Below are positions 1 to 8,762 of a stretch of DNA of 64,000 nucleotides, in pieces. The DNA lies in contig NZ_CP166679.1 of NCBI RefSeq assembly GCF_041320605.1, forward strand, positions 62,001 to 126,000. Direction: 5' to 3'. A model generated the notes under the pieces. It was not told the DNA's origin. It did not search any database and was given only the letters and a program-made list of their open reading frames with translations. The stretch is from Arenibacter antarcticus. Lineage in GTDB: Bacteria > Bacteroidota > Bacteroidia > Flavobacteriales > Flavobacteriaceae. The first letter of the stretch is position 1, and every line of letters begins with the position of its first letter. A program made the translations under genes and the position numbers.

Positions 1-611
1 TTTATATTAGGCAACGTTGGAACGACAAAATACAATCCAGTTTTAAAAAGGGGCAATTAGAGGATTATTTTGCTTCCAAAACAGATAAAGGGACCGCCAT
101 TAATACCTTAAGTCTTAACAAAGTATACGTCTTGGCTTCGGGAAGTTCTGCCAGCGCCAGTGAACTGCTAATGAACGGACTTGCACCTTATATGAATGTT
201 TTTCATATAGGGGAAAGGACCAGAGGTAAGAATGAGTTTTCTGTCACCATGGTAGATGATATAGACAACGATTATATCTATAGTCCCGCTAGAGAAAACA
301 AAATTAACCCGAGTAACAAATGGGCCATGCAACCCCTAATGGGACGTAATGAAAACGCTGCAGGTTTCTCGGACTACACTAAAGGCTTGGCTCCCAATAT
401 AGCACTTAAGGAAGATATTTCTAACTTAGGAGTACTGGGAGATCCCAACGAAGCACTTTTCGCAAGGGCAATACAAGATATCACAGGGACTACCGCCAAA
501 CGAGATTTCACGGTTCAAATGCCAGTAGAGGAAGTCTCTAATTCCAAACTATTTACCCCTATAAAAGACAATATGTATTTGGACAAGGTAGAAGCCTTGC
601 CACTTCCATAA
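1..611 (+). CDS. S41 family peptidase (C-terminal processing protease-like), 3' part only
   Basis: The reading frame is open from the left edge (first full codon at base 3) to a TAA at 609-611, so this is the C-terminal part of a gene that begins outside the window. The sequence G-S-S-A-S-A-S-E near bases 138-161 is the nucleophile region of S41 (tail-specific/CtpA-like) serine peptidases, where one serine is catalytic. The downstream segment with two GRN/Y-S-P-A-like loops fits the family's C-terminal domain. S41 peptidases of this type in Bacteroidetes are usually exported lipoproteins that cut periplasmic proteins; the N-terminus and any PDZ domain cannot be seen here. The gene converges on the btuB-like gene, with a strong hairpin between them. 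Confidence 0.85.
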   Translation, partial: YIRQRWNDKIQSSFKKGQLEDYFASKTDKGTAINTLSLNKVYVLASGSSASASELLMNGLAPYMNVFHIGERTRGKNEFSVTMVDDIDNDYIYSPARENKINPSNKWAMQPLMGRNENAAGFSDYTKGLAPNIALKEDISNLGVLGDPNEALFARAIQDITGTTAKRDFTVQMPVEEVSNSKLFTPIKDNMYLDKVEALPLP

Positions 612-622
612 AAGCAGTCAAA

Positions 623-672
623 AAACAATGGGCCCGTTATATTGTTTGTTCAATATAACGGGCCCATTGTTT
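623..672. terminator. bidirectional intrinsic terminator hairpin
   Basis: A perfect 22-bp inverted repeat (arms 623-644 and 651-672) encloses a 6-nt loop. The arms begin and end with A- or T-rich triplets and have a GGGCCC core. It lies between two convergent genes, the S41 peptidase and the btuB-like receptor, so it can stop transcription from both sides. Confidence 0.85.
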
Positions 673-742
673 ATCCATCTAAATGCGGAAAATGGTATTA
701 GGTCAGGGGTACTTCCTTACCCATATTTCAAAAAAAAAACCT

Positions 743-2602
743 TTACAAACTAAGGTTTAGACCCAATCTAATATTTCTTCCTTTAGTAGTAAGTCCAAAT
801 ATTTCCGTGTACTGCTCATTTAAAAGGTTACTCGCATTCAAGAAAAAGGTCAATTTGTTTTCCAACACTTGGTGCGCAATATAAAAGTCTAAAACCGAGT
901 AGGAATCCAAGTCAACATCCACAGATGGGAAGGCACCAAAATCGGTATCCTTGCGTTTTCCCGTCATGGAAAAGTTTACACTTGCATTAGTACGTTTAGA
1001 AAAATCATACCCTAAAAATGCATTTACCCTATGTTTTGGCAACCTAATAGCATTATCACCTTCCCGTTCCGTAAACGTATAGTTTGCCCCTATAGTAAAA
1101 CTACTTACTGGCATCCATTCTAGCTCTACTTCTACTCCACTGGCATCAATGGTGTTTTCTGAATTATCATAACCATTGGCACCGTAAAAAACAAAGTTTT
1201 TTTCCTTTCTATTAAAATAAAGCGCGCTAAACCGAATATCATTTTTTGTCATATATTCTAGGCCACCTTCTATGGTCTGATTTTCTTCAGGTTCTAAATC
1301 TGGATTGGCACCAAAGTTCCCAAACAATTGATTTAAACTAGGGGTTATATAGGATGTGGCATAGGACCCCATTAACTTTACATAACCGTTAGATTTTTTA
1401 ATGACAAAGGAGGGATTCACATTATAAACAAAATGCGACCCGTATTCAGAATGATTATTAGCCCGCATACCGGTGTTTAGGTTTAAACCAAAATCTGAAA
1501 CGTAAACCACATTTACATATGGATCTACAATAGTGTAATCTTGGACTTCCGCATATTCCGTTTCGTCATGTATATAGTTTAAACCCAAAATAGTGTATAA
1601 CTTATCATTCAAGCTATACTTATTGTAAAGATCTACTACCCTATTTTTCCCTTCATAAATAGCAGGATAGGAATCTTTGCTTTCAGAGATATATTCGCTA
1701 ATGGCAGTATTTAAAACCAAAGATCCGTTGTTGTATTTATATTCAGTAGATAATCCTACTCTTTTTTGATCACTGAGGTACTCATAGGGAGCATCATACA
1801 TACCAAAAGATTCATCAAACTGTGCCCTCATATTGGTCTGGTTGCCATATATACCAACCTTTAATCTTTCAGAAAAAGCATACCCCAATTTTATATCCGT
1901 ACTATAACTGGAGTAATCGTCATTCTCGTTGGTAGGGGTAACCAGTGCAGACAATCCGTCTGAATATCGATTTGAAAATCCCACATTGTAGGTAAACTTG
2001 TCTAAGGTACCGTTCACGGAAACACTATTGGAAAAATCAGCTATGTTATAATTTTGATCGTCAGTAGTATGGTTTGTACCGATACTCGATTGAAAATTAC
2101 CGGAAATTTTATTTTCTGACGATTTTTTTGTCGTGATATTTATAACTGCAGTCGCTGCATTAGTACCGTATAGGGTACTTGCGGCTCCTTTAATAATTTC
2201 TATAGATGCTACGTTGGCAGTGGAAAGTAATCGTAAATCGTATTCCTGATTTACCAATGAGGGGTCGGATATCCGAACGCCATCTACTAACACCAAAACT
2301 TGTCTACCTCTACCCCCTCGGGCATAAACTCCCAAAACAGTACCTTCCCTGCTATTGCTCCCCGCTATAGAAAACCCACTTTGTGCATTGATTATTTCTG
2401 CAATGGTCTTTCCTTGATTTCTTTTAATATCTTCCGCGGTAATCTTAATTACAGTTTTACCGGAATTCTCCCTTTTCAATTCAAAACGGGAATCACTAAC
2501 TACAACTTCGTCCAGTTGTTGAACATAAGCCTCGTCATCTTGTGCTACAACACCGGTGCAAATCATTATAGTTGCACACAAACCAATAAATTTTTTGTTC
2601 AT
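743..2602 (-). CDS. btuB: TonB-dependent outer membrane receptor, vitamin B12 (BtuB-like)
   Basis: This 619-residue protein starts with a signal peptide ending near A-Q (residue 21). A TonB-box-like stretch D-E-V-V-V (about residues 31-35) and a plug domain follow (about 45-160; V-L-V-D-G-V-R-I and I-E-I-I-K-G-A-A-S-T-L-Y-G). The remainder is a beta-barrel rich in aromatic and acidic turns. The length matches BtuB-type receptors (about 600 residues) and is much shorter than SusC. It should move its ligand across the outer membrane using TonB energy. The B12 assignment rests mainly on the cobalamin riboswitch in its leader and on the divergent BtuFCD-like transporter. The last residue is Leu rather than the usual aromatic. 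A related cobamide or corrinoid substrate remains possible. Confidence 0.88.
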   Translation of the reverse strand: MNKKFIGLCATIMICTGVVAQDDEAYVQQLDEVVVSDSRFELKRENSGKTVIKITAEDIKRNQGKTIAEIINAQSGFSIAGSNSREGTVLGVYARGGRGRQVLVLVDGVRISDPSLVNQEYDLRLLSTANVASIEIIKGAASTLYGTNAATAVINITTKKSSENKISGNFQSSIGTNHTTDDQNYNIADFSNSVSVNGTLDKFTYNVGFSNRYSDGLSALVTPTNENDDYSSYSTDIKLGYAFSERLKVGIYGNQTNMRAQFDESFGMYDAPYEYLSDQKRVGLSTEYKYNNGSLVLNTAISEYISESKDSYPAIYEGKNRVVDLYNKYSLNDKLYTILGLNYIHDETEYAEVQDYTIVDPYVNVVYVSDFGLNLNTGMRANNHSEYGSHFVYNVNPSFVIKKSNGYVKLMGSYATSYITPSLNQLFGNFGANPDLEPEENQTIEGGLEYMTKNDIRFSALYFNRKEKNFVFYGANGYDNSENTIDASGVEVELEWMPVSSFTIGANYTFTEREGDNAIRLPKHRVNAFLGYDFSKRTNASVNFSMTGKRKDTDFGAFPSVDVDLDSYSVLDFYIAHQVLENKLTFFLNASNLLNEQYTEIFGLTTKGRNIRLGLNLSL

Positions 2603-2691
2603 TTTCGTTTAATTCAATAAACGGGAAAGTAGTATGTATGTACCCATACGCAAACCTTTGTCCCGAAAGTTTAACACTATTATTTTTTTGA

Positions 2692-2872
2692 AATTGGCAG
2701 GTCTCCTGACTTGCGTACCGTCATTTACCTTCCCACCCAAACGTATAGGTAGTGGTATTTTGAAGTAATGACAGCCATCCGTCGCAAAACGGACAAAGCT
2801 TACAGTTGCGGGAACAGTTTCGGATTTTAACCGAATTCCCATTTAATCCTTTCCTCCTTTTAAAAGAGAAAT
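2692..2872 (-). promoter_or_regulatory. cobalamin (AdoCbl-type) riboswitch
   Basis: Read on the minus strand, this leader has the ordered conserved blocks of the cobalamin riboswitch. They are a G-G-A-A-T-T-C-G-G-T-T-A-A-A-A-T-C-C stretch, CCCGCAACTGTAAGC, a B12-box-like ACCACTACC segment, GGGTGGGAAGG, and the closing AAGTCAGGAGACCTGCC. It ends about 90 nt before the ATG of the btuB-like gene. No U-tract terminator is obvious between it and the start codon, so control by access to the ribosome site is as likely as transcription termination. A 77-codon open frame lies across it but is an artefact of the RNA structure. Confidence 0.95.
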
Positions 2873-2929
2873 AGAAACCAGATTCAGCGCGAAATTAGTG
2901 CTAATTTTTAAATTAGAGGAGTAGGTTTT

Positions 2930-3120
2930 GAGTTTCCTGATTTTAATATTGGGCGTTCCCCTATCGGGTCGCTCTTTCCGCTATAACTTTTTTGGTTCTT
3001 GCCATACACTATTTTTATTGGTTAAAACTATGATTCATACGCACAAAACCATGCAGGACCAAGATTCACTAATATCAAAAAAGGTTGCCGCTGCAATAGC
3101 TAACGCGGAAAAAAGTATTG
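2930..3120 (+). repeat. possible dispersed Bacteroidetes intergenic element
   Basis: The stretch GGGCGTTCCCCTATCGGGTC at about 2950-2970 is followed by a T-run near 2988. About 90 bp later comes an A-run followed by GTTGCCGCTGCAATAGC (about 3079-3101). The T-run and A-run flanks can pair imperfectly into a long stem. From memory, similar GC-rich strings recur between genes in other Bacteroidetes, but I cannot verify this. The open frame across it (66 codons) does not look like a protein. Confidence 0.35.
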
Positions 3121-3128
3121 AGATATGA

Positions 3129-3469
3129 GGTTTGAGATTCAGCGGTCAGAGAACACGACCTTTATTCAACAATAATTCCAAAGTCGGTGATTAAGTGAAA
3201 GGTTCAGATTATGATTATATATACGTTAGGCATTCTTTCTGGTAGAACACAAGTAACTTCTCTCTAAAGCCGATAACCGAATGAAAATGGACTCCTACTA
3301 TTAGGGTAATATTCAGTTGTCACCTACCTATATACCGTAGTTCATGTGCAAATTATCATCTTCAGACTTTTGTCTAACCCCATCATTGGATTGTAAAACG
3401 ATTATTGTCAAAGTGCCCAGATCAAAGAATTTAATACTACTTTTGAACCCATAAAACAAAAAATACCTT
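3129..3469. other. intergenic region upstream of btuF with no recognisable gene
   Basis: I see no protein-like frame, RNA gene or second cobalamin riboswitch in this stretch. It should hold the promoter of the btuF-btuC operon, but no convincing Bacteroidetes promoter box could be placed. Confidence 0.5.
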
Positions 3470-4615
3470 TTGAAAAGATCAATTTACTTGCTTCTACTTT
3501 TAGCTTTTTTATCCTGTAAACAGGACAAAAAAGTGAGTATTCCTACCGCGGAGCAGGCCACGCCCATAAACATAGAATACGCCAAAGGATTTACCGTAGA
3601 GAAATTATCTAATGGACTAACCATCATCAAAATAAGCTCGCCCTGGCCCAATTCTGAAGCGGCTTTCACCTATGCGCTTGTTCCAAAAGACAAATTGGAC
3701 TCTATTACTTTAGATAAAGATGCGTACCAAGCCATAATTGGGGTGCCCGTTGAAAATATCGTGCTAACTTCCACTACCCATATTCCAGCTTTGGAAGCCT
3801 TGGGCCAAACAGACAAACTTATAGGATTTCCCGATACAAAATATATCTCTTCCAAAAAAACAAGGGAACGTATAGATGCAGGATATGTTGAGGAATTGGG
3901 GAGAAATGAAGCCTTAAATACGGAAATGGCGATCGCCCTTAATCCAGACTTAGTGGTAGGTTTTGGAATCAACAATGAGAACAAGGCCTATGAAACCATT
4001 CAAAGGGCAGGTATACCTGTTGTTTACAATGGGGAGTGGACAGAAGAAACGCCGCTGGGCAAAGCGGAGTGGATCAAATTTTTTGGGCCATTTTTTCAAC
4101 AGGAAGCAAAGGCAGATTCCATCTTCTCAAGCATTGCAAAGAGTTATAACGAAACCAAACTTCTGGCGCAAAAAGCTAAAGAGCGACCTACTGTATTGAG
4201 CGGAGCACTTTATAAGGATATCTGGTATCTGCCCGGTGGTAAGAGTTGGGGGGCGCAATTTATGGCGGATGCCAACACTGATTACCTCTGGAAGGAATCT
4301 CAAGAGACCGGAAGCCTCTCCCTGAGTTTGGAGAGTGTGCTGGAAAAAGGACATAATGCTGATTATTGGATATCCCCCTCCCAGTTTACAAATTATAAAG
4401 AGATGGAAGCAAGTAACCGACATTACTCGCAATTTTCCCCTTTTAAAAATAAAAAGATATATACCTATGCCAATACCAAAGGAGCTACGGAAGGGATGCT
4501 TTATTTTGAATTGGCACCCAACAGGCCAGATCTGGTTCTAAAAGATCTGATCCATATTTTTCATCCGGAACTACTTCCCAATCATAACCCAGTTTTCTTT
4601 AAACCCTTGGATTAA
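3470..4615 (+). CDS. btuF: ABC transporter substrate-binding lipoprotein, BtuF/FecB family
   Basis: This is a 381-residue lipoprotein with a hydrophobic signal and lipobox ending at Cys16 (F-L-S-C). A periplasmic binding-protein fold of the BtuF/FecB class follows, with V-E-N-I-V-L-T-S-T-T-H-I-P-A-L-E-A-L-G about residues 91-113 and L-N-P-D-L-V-V-G-F about 157-165. It should capture the imported corrinoid in the periplasm and deliver it to the permease. The start is a TTG; it is chosen because it gives a complete lipoprotein signal and no ATG lies nearby. The permease gene begins at the very next base after its stop, so the two are co-translated. B12 specificity is inferred from the riboswitch-controlled receptor next door; a siderophore role would be the alternative. 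Confidence 0.85.
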   Translation: MKRSIYLLLLLAFLSCKQDKKVSIPTAEQATPINIEYAKGFTVEKLSNGLTIIKISSPWPNSEAAFTYALVPKDKLDSITLDKDAYQAIIGVPVENIVLTSTTHIPALEALGQTDKLIGFPDTKYISSKKTRERIDAGYVEELGRNEALNTEMAIALNPDLVVGFGINNENKAYETIQRAGIPVVYNGEWTEETPLGKAEWIKFFGPFFQQEAKADSIFSSIAKSYNETKLLAQKAKERPTVLSGALYKDIWYLPGGKSWGAQFMADANTDYLWKESQETGSLSLSLESVLEKGHNADYWISPSQFTNYKEMEASNRHYSQFSPFKNKKIYTYANTKGATEGMLYFELAPNRPDLVLKDLIHIFHPELLPNHNPVFFKPLD

Positions 4616-5647
4616 GTGCCGCGCTCAAAATCATATGGTCTATATTTCGTACTGCTTATTGCAGTATTGTTAGCCTGTTTTTTGGTGAATATTAGCTTGG
4701 GATCGGTTTCCATTCCCTTTAAGGAGGTAGTCAATGCTATTTTAGGAAATGCAACCGAAAGAGGTTCTTGGGCCTATATAATTTGGGACTATAGAATTCC
4801 AAAAGCTCTGACGGCTATTCTTGTAGGTAGCGGACTTGCATTGAGCGGCTTACTTATGCAAACCTTATTCCGGAACCCTTTAGCCGGACCTTTTGTCCTT
4901 GGGATAAGCTCTGGCGCTAGTTTGGGTGCTGCCATACTAATTATGGGAGCCTCGCTGTTCAATGGTGTAGTTGCCTTTGGTATGGTAAACGATATCTCTC
5001 TGGCCCTAGCGTCTAGTATAGGTAGTTTTGTAGTGCTCTTAGCCGTTATGGTAGTTGCTACTAGGGTAAAGGACACCATGGCGCTACTTATTATAGGTCT
5101 TATGTTCGGAAGTCTTACCGCGGCTCTGGTCAGTGTGCTCTCTTACTTTTCCACGGCCGAAAAATTACAACAATACATTTATTGGTCTTTTGGGAGTTTG
5201 GGCAATCTTTCTTGGCAGCAATTATTAATACTATTTTCGCTTACAGCTGTCGGACTGGCCATAAGCATTCTTTCCATAAAGCCCCTAAACTCCCTGCTAT
5301 TGGGCGAGAACTATGCAAAAAGCATGGGGGTAAATATTAAACGATCCCGTTATTCCATTATTTTGGCTACCGGACTCCTAGCCGGTGGAGCAACCGCTTT
5401 TGCAGGTCCAATAGCATTTATTGGTTTGGCCGTACCCCATTTAACGCGACAAATTTTTAATACTACTGACCATAAGATCTTGCTCCCCGCCGTATTGGTC
5501 TATGGTGCCATATTAATGCTGATATGCGACACTATTGCTCAATGGCCCTCTTCGGAAAATGTACTGCCCATTAATGCCATTACCTCCATTATAGGTGCCC
5601 CAGTAGTGATTTGGTTATTAGTCAGGAAACGAAAAATGGTGTTTTAA
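4616..5647 (+). CDS. btuC: FecCD-family ABC transporter permease (BtuC-like)
   Basis: This 343-residue integral membrane protein has about nine or ten hydrophobic segments and the hallmark FecCD motifs. These are N-P-L-A-G-P-F-V-L-G-I-S-S-G-A-S-L-G-A (about residues 86-104) and G-P-I-A-F-I-G-L-A-V-P-H-L (about 263-275), the latter being the loop that contacts the ATPase. The family forms a homodimer in the inner membrane that imports B12, haem or siderophores. It starts with GTG immediately after the btuF stop. The ATPase gene follows only after a gap of about 300 bp that contains a dispersed repeat, which is unusual for such an operon. Confidence 0.9.
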   Translation: MPRSKSYGLYFVLLIAVLLACFLVNISLGSVSIPFKEVVNAILGNATERGSWAYIIWDYRIPKALTAILVGSGLALSGLLMQTLFRNPLAGPFVLGISSGASLGAAILIMGASLFNGVVAFGMVNDISLALASSIGSFVVLLAVMVVATRVKDTMALLIIGLMFGSLTAALVSVLSYFSTAEKLQQYIYWSFGSLGNLSWQQLLILFSLTAVGLAISILSIKPLNSLLLGENYAKSMGVNIKRSRYSIILATGLLAGGATAFAGPIAFIGLAVPHLTRQIFNTTDHKILLPAVLVYGAILMLICDTIAQWPSSENVLPINAITSIIGAPVVIWLLVRKRKMVF

Positions 5648-5829
5648 TAGGCAGTTGTAACCAATAGGTTGTATACGAACTGTAAGTCTAGTTTATTTAA
5701 TAGTCCTGTAACCTTCCATCAGAACACAGGCACCTTTAAAATGATGTCAAGATAAACCATTACTGAGTTTTGGATATTATCTAGATGTTTAGGGGGTTGT
5801 CTAAAGCCAGCACCTTAGTTGTAGCAATA

Positions 5830-5930
5830 CCACGGTTTATAAGCCGTGGCCATCAAAAGTTTTTACGCCAAGTGATTCAGGGAAGGCAAAATGCACTAAA
5901 ATGCACAGTTTACAGTATTTTTGAAACCAA
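5830..5930. repeat. dispersed intergenic repeat, copy 1
   Basis: This block aligns with the block at 24634-24735. Shared landmarks in the same order are a CCGTGG box after TATAA, an A-run then T-run, GCCnAA, AGGGnA, the word TGCACTAAA followed by GCAC, TATT, and TTGAnACCAA. It opens with a near-palindrome around CCACGG and CCGTGG (5830-5849). It lies between btuC and the ATPase gene, directly in front of the region where the ATPase start codon should be. Confidence 0.6.
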
Positions 5931-6038
5931 TTAAATAACTTAGCCCCAAAATCAATAGTCATCAGCAGCACCCAGGAACATACCGCATTAACAATCAGAA
6001 ATCTCAGTATCGGATATACCGCTAAAAAGCAGTACAAT

Positions 6039-6755
6039 GTGGTGGCCGATAATATTAATTTTTCTGTAGAAAAAGGAGAATTGGTGGCAATCATAGGGGT
6101 GAATGGAATTGGGAAATCCACTTTATTAAGGACCCTGGGAAATGTCCAATCCAAAATTTCCGGTAGCATTCTATTAAACAACCACCCTTTGGAAAAGCTT
6201 TCCAACCTAGCTCTAGCCACCGAAATTAGCGTGGTATTGACTGAACCGATAGCCTCCAAAAACTTAACGGTCATAGAACTGGTTAGCCTCGGTAGACAAC
6301 CTTATACCAATTGGATCGGTACACTAAGCGAAAAGGATAAACAGAAAATAAAATCTGCCATGGAGATGGTAGATCTCACCCAATTGCAACACAAAAAATG
6401 TTATGAGTTAAGCGACGGACAACTTCAAAAAGTAATGATCGCTAGGGCCTTATCACAGGACACATCTATAATTTTAATGGACGAGCCCACCTCTCATTTG
6501 GATCTATATCACAAAGTACAAATCCTGAAATTACTGCAAAACATTGCCCATAAGACCAAAAAGACCATACTATTTACTACTCATGAAATTGAAATCGCCA
6601 TACAACTGTGTGATAAAATACTTATTTTAGAACACGGTAAGAGCAGTTTTGGGGAACCTTGCGAATTGATTATCAACAAAAATTTCGACAATCTCTTTCC
6701 TTCGGATACCATAACGTTCGATGGCTCTACAGGGGCTTTTAGAGTGAATAAATAA
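6039..6755 (+). CDS. btuD: ABC transporter ATP-binding protein (BtuD/FecE-like), start uncertain
   Basis: The protein shows Walker A (G-V-N-G-I-G-K-S-T), the family signature as L-S-D-G-Q-L-Q-K, Walker B (S-I-I-L-M-D-E-P-T) and an H-loop (F-T-T-H-E). It should power import through the BtuC-like permease. The GTG at 6039 is the first usual start codon, but homologous sequence continues upstream in frame: codons 5991-6017 read T-I-R-N-L-S-I-G-Y, the first strand of a normal ABC ATPase. The frame is open back to 5925, yet it holds no ATG, GTG or TTG before 6039. ATA at 5955 sits where a start would be expected. The signature has D in place of the second S of LSGGQ. If translation truly starts at 6039, the protein lacks its first strand. 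Confidence 0.8.
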   Translation: MVADNINFSVEKGELVAIIGVNGIGKSTLLRTLGNVQSKISGSILLNNHPLEKLSNLALATEISVVLTEPIASKNLTVIELVSLGRQPYTNWIGTLSEKDKQKIKSAMEMVDLTQLQHKKCYELSDGQLQKVMIARALSQDTSIILMDEPTSHLDLYHKVQILKLLQNIAHKTKKTILFTTHEIEIAIQLCDKILILEHGKSSFGEPCELIINKNFDNLFPSDTITFDGSTGAFRVNK

Positions 6756-6893
6756 AATATAACTTTATATTTTTCCAGATCCCAAGGAGAGTTGAATTGA
6801 ACAATCCCAAGTGTATCCGTAGGGGAATCTTTAAATTAAATCCATACCTAATCTAAACCTAATCTATTATCTTTACCTAAAGATCTATTATAA

Positions 6894-8294
6894 ATGAGCG
6901 AACTTCTTGTAACTGTTGTCATTGCCCTTGTTTGTTTGGGAGTAGGCTACTTTTTAGGGAATTATATCCAAGGGTTAAAGACAAAATCCGAACAGAGTGC
7001 GCTGTTGGAACGCGAACAACAATTACGCTATAATATTGCTGCCTTGGAACAGCACTTGGAGAAGGCAGTAACCGATAAAAATGAGCTCCACATAGCTACA
7101 GAATCTGACAAGAGTCAACTGCGATTGGAAAAGGAAAATTTGGGAAACCAGATTACACGGTATCAGGCCGATATGGAAAATCTTCAAGCAAAAAACAGGG
7201 AACAGAAGGAAGAAGTAGAGAAACTACAGGAAAAGTTCACCAAAGAGTTCGAAAACCTAGCCAATAAGATTCTAGATGAAAAGAGCATTAAGTTTACCGA
7301 GCAGAACCGGGAAAATATCAAGCACATTCTAACCCCTTTACAGGAGAAAATAATACTGTTCGAGAAAAAGGTAGAAGACAGCCAAAAGGAAAGTGTGGGG
7401 ATGCATTCTGCTCTTAAAGAGCAATTGGCCAACTTGCAGATCCAGAACCTAAAAATCACCCAAGAGGCAGAAAACCTGACAAAAGCCTTAAAAGGGGATA
7501 GCAAAATGCAAGGTAATTGGGGCGAATTGGTATTGGAACGTGTATTGGAAAAATCGGGGCTGGAAAAAGATCGGGAATATTCCGTACAACAAAGCTTTAC
7601 CCGACAGGATGGCACTAGGGTATTACCAGATGTAATCATCAATTTGCCCGATGGAAAAAAAATGATCGTGGATTCCAAGGTGTCCCTCACCGATTACGAA
7701 CGCTATGTAAATGCTGAAGACGAGTTAAAGGACAAATTCCTAAAAGACCATGTCAATTCGCTCCGTAGACATGTAGACCAGCTTTCCGCTAAAAAGTATG
7801 AGGACCTTTATGAAATGGAAAGTCCCGATTTTGTTTTGATGTTTGTCCCTATAGAGCCCGCTTTCGCCATCGCTATTAATCACGACAACGCCTTATACAA
7901 CAAGGCATTTGAACAAAATATTATTATCGTAACCCCTTCTACCCTCTTGGCCACGCTGCGCACTATAGACAGCATGTGGAATAACGAAAAACAACAGCGT
8001 AACGCCATTGAAATCGCTAGACAAGCTGGAGCTTTGTACGATAAGTTTGAAGGCTTCGTTGGGGATTTAATGAAGGTTGGAAAAAAAATGGACGAGGCCA
8101 AGACCGAGTATAAAGGTGCCATGAATAAATTGACAGAGGGAAGGGGAAATATTGTCAGCAGTATAGAAAAGTTAAAAAAAATGGGGGCTAAAGCAAAAAA
8201 ATCCATTCCCGAAACCATATTAAAAAGAGCCGTTGAGCATGACGAAGATGAAGATATTGACCATGATAGGGCCGGGGTATTACCCCTGCGTTAA
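6894..8294 (+). CDS. rmuC: DNA recombination protein RmuC
   Basis: This 466-residue protein has an N-terminal membrane segment (about residues 4-24), a long charged coiled coil (about 35-200), and the RmuC nuclease-like domain. The last opens with G-N-W-G-E-L-V-L-E-R-V-L-E near residue 206 and includes V-I-V-D-S-K-V-S-L-like residues (I-V-D-S-K) near 260. RmuC is a predicted PD-(D/E)XK-type protein that limits inversions at short repeats; its biochemistry is poorly known. The C-terminus is acidic (D-E-D-E-D). It is transcribed alone or with the small membrane protein downstream, 23 bp away. Confidence 0.93.
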   Translation: MSELLVTVVIALVCLGVGYFLGNYIQGLKTKSEQSALLEREQQLRYNIAALEQHLEKAVTDKNELHIATESDKSQLRLEKENLGNQITRYQADMENLQAKNREQKEEVEKLQEKFTKEFENLANKILDEKSIKFTEQNRENIKHILTPLQEKIILFEKKVEDSQKESVGMHSALKEQLANLQIQNLKITQEAENLTKALKGDSKMQGNWGELVLERVLEKSGLEKDREYSVQQSFTRQDGTRVLPDVIINLPDGKKMIVDSKVSLTDYERYVNAEDELKDKFLKDHVNSLRRHVDQLSAKKYEDLYEMESPDFVLMFVPIEPAFAIAINHDNALYNKAFEQNIIIVTPSTLLATLRTIDSMWNNEKQQRNAIEIARQAGALYDKFEGFVGDLMKVGKKMDEAKTEYKGAMNKLTEGRGNIVSSIEKLKKMGAKAKKSIPETILKRAVEHDEDEDIDHDRAGVLPLR

Positions 8295-8317
8295 TTCAAT
8301 TAAAATAATAGTATGAA

Positions 8318-8704
8318 ATGAGCATGACCGTTAAAAACAATAAATATCTAAAGATGAAAAAAGCATTGGGCTTAATTGTATTGTCTCTTATTTTAATCAT
8401 TACATCTTACTTTCTCTTTGTTTACTATGTACCATACAGCAAAGGGATTCGCACTGGCGAACTAATTAAAATAAGCAACAAGGGCGTTCTTGTTAAAACT
8501 TGGGAAGGAGAAATTAGTCAAGGGATGTCCGGGGCACAAATATTTTCATTTTCAGTTACCGACCGTGAGGCCATAGATAAACTAAAAAAATACCAGGGAT
8601 CCTATGTAAGACTTACTTATATAGAGCGATATCGCACTTTTTTCTGGCTTGGAGACACTAAGTATTTTGTTACTGAAGTAGCAAAAGATAAGTCGCCACA
8701 TTAA
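8318..8704 (+). CDS. small membrane-anchored protein of unknown function
   Basis: A single N-terminal transmembrane helix (about residues 15-35) is followed by a soluble domain of about 90 residues. That domain has R-T-G-E-L-I-K-I-S-N-K-G, L-V-K-T-W-E-G-E and R-L-T-Y-I-E-R-Y motifs. Similar small proteins are conserved in Flavobacteriia and are sometimes labelled 6-phosphogluconate dehydrogenase in databases, but nothing here resembles that enzyme. The ATG at 8354 (M-K-K-A-L-G) would give a tidier signal-anchor start than the one at 8318. I do not recognise a function. Confidence 0.7.
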   Translation: MSMTVKNNKYLKMKKALGLIVLSLILIITSYFLFVYYVPYSKGIRTGELIKISNKGVLVKTWEGEISQGMSGAQIFSFSVTDREAIDKLKKYQGSYVRLTYIERYRTFFWLGDTKYFVTEVAKDKSPH

Positions 8705-8762
8705 AATTATTTAGACCTTAAAAATTAGTCCTTTGTTGAATTTATAGATTAAAATTATAACC

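Noticed and set aside
2609-2842. 77-codon minus-strand open frame upstream of btuB
   Set aside because: It overlies the cobalamin riboswitch; its composition follows the RNA's conserved blocks and no protein family fits.
2928-3128. 66-codon plus-strand frame before btuF
   Set aside because: It spans the possible dispersed element and has no protein-like features beyond a chance hydrophobic stretch.
5837-6274. 145-codon minus-strand frame across the ATPase start region
   Set aside because: It reads antisense through conserved ABC ATPase sequence and the dispersed repeat; no family or signal.
8318-8704. Label as 6-phosphogluconate dehydrogenase for the small membrane protein
   Set aside because: No NADP motif or substrate-site motif; real gnd lies at 11864-13270.
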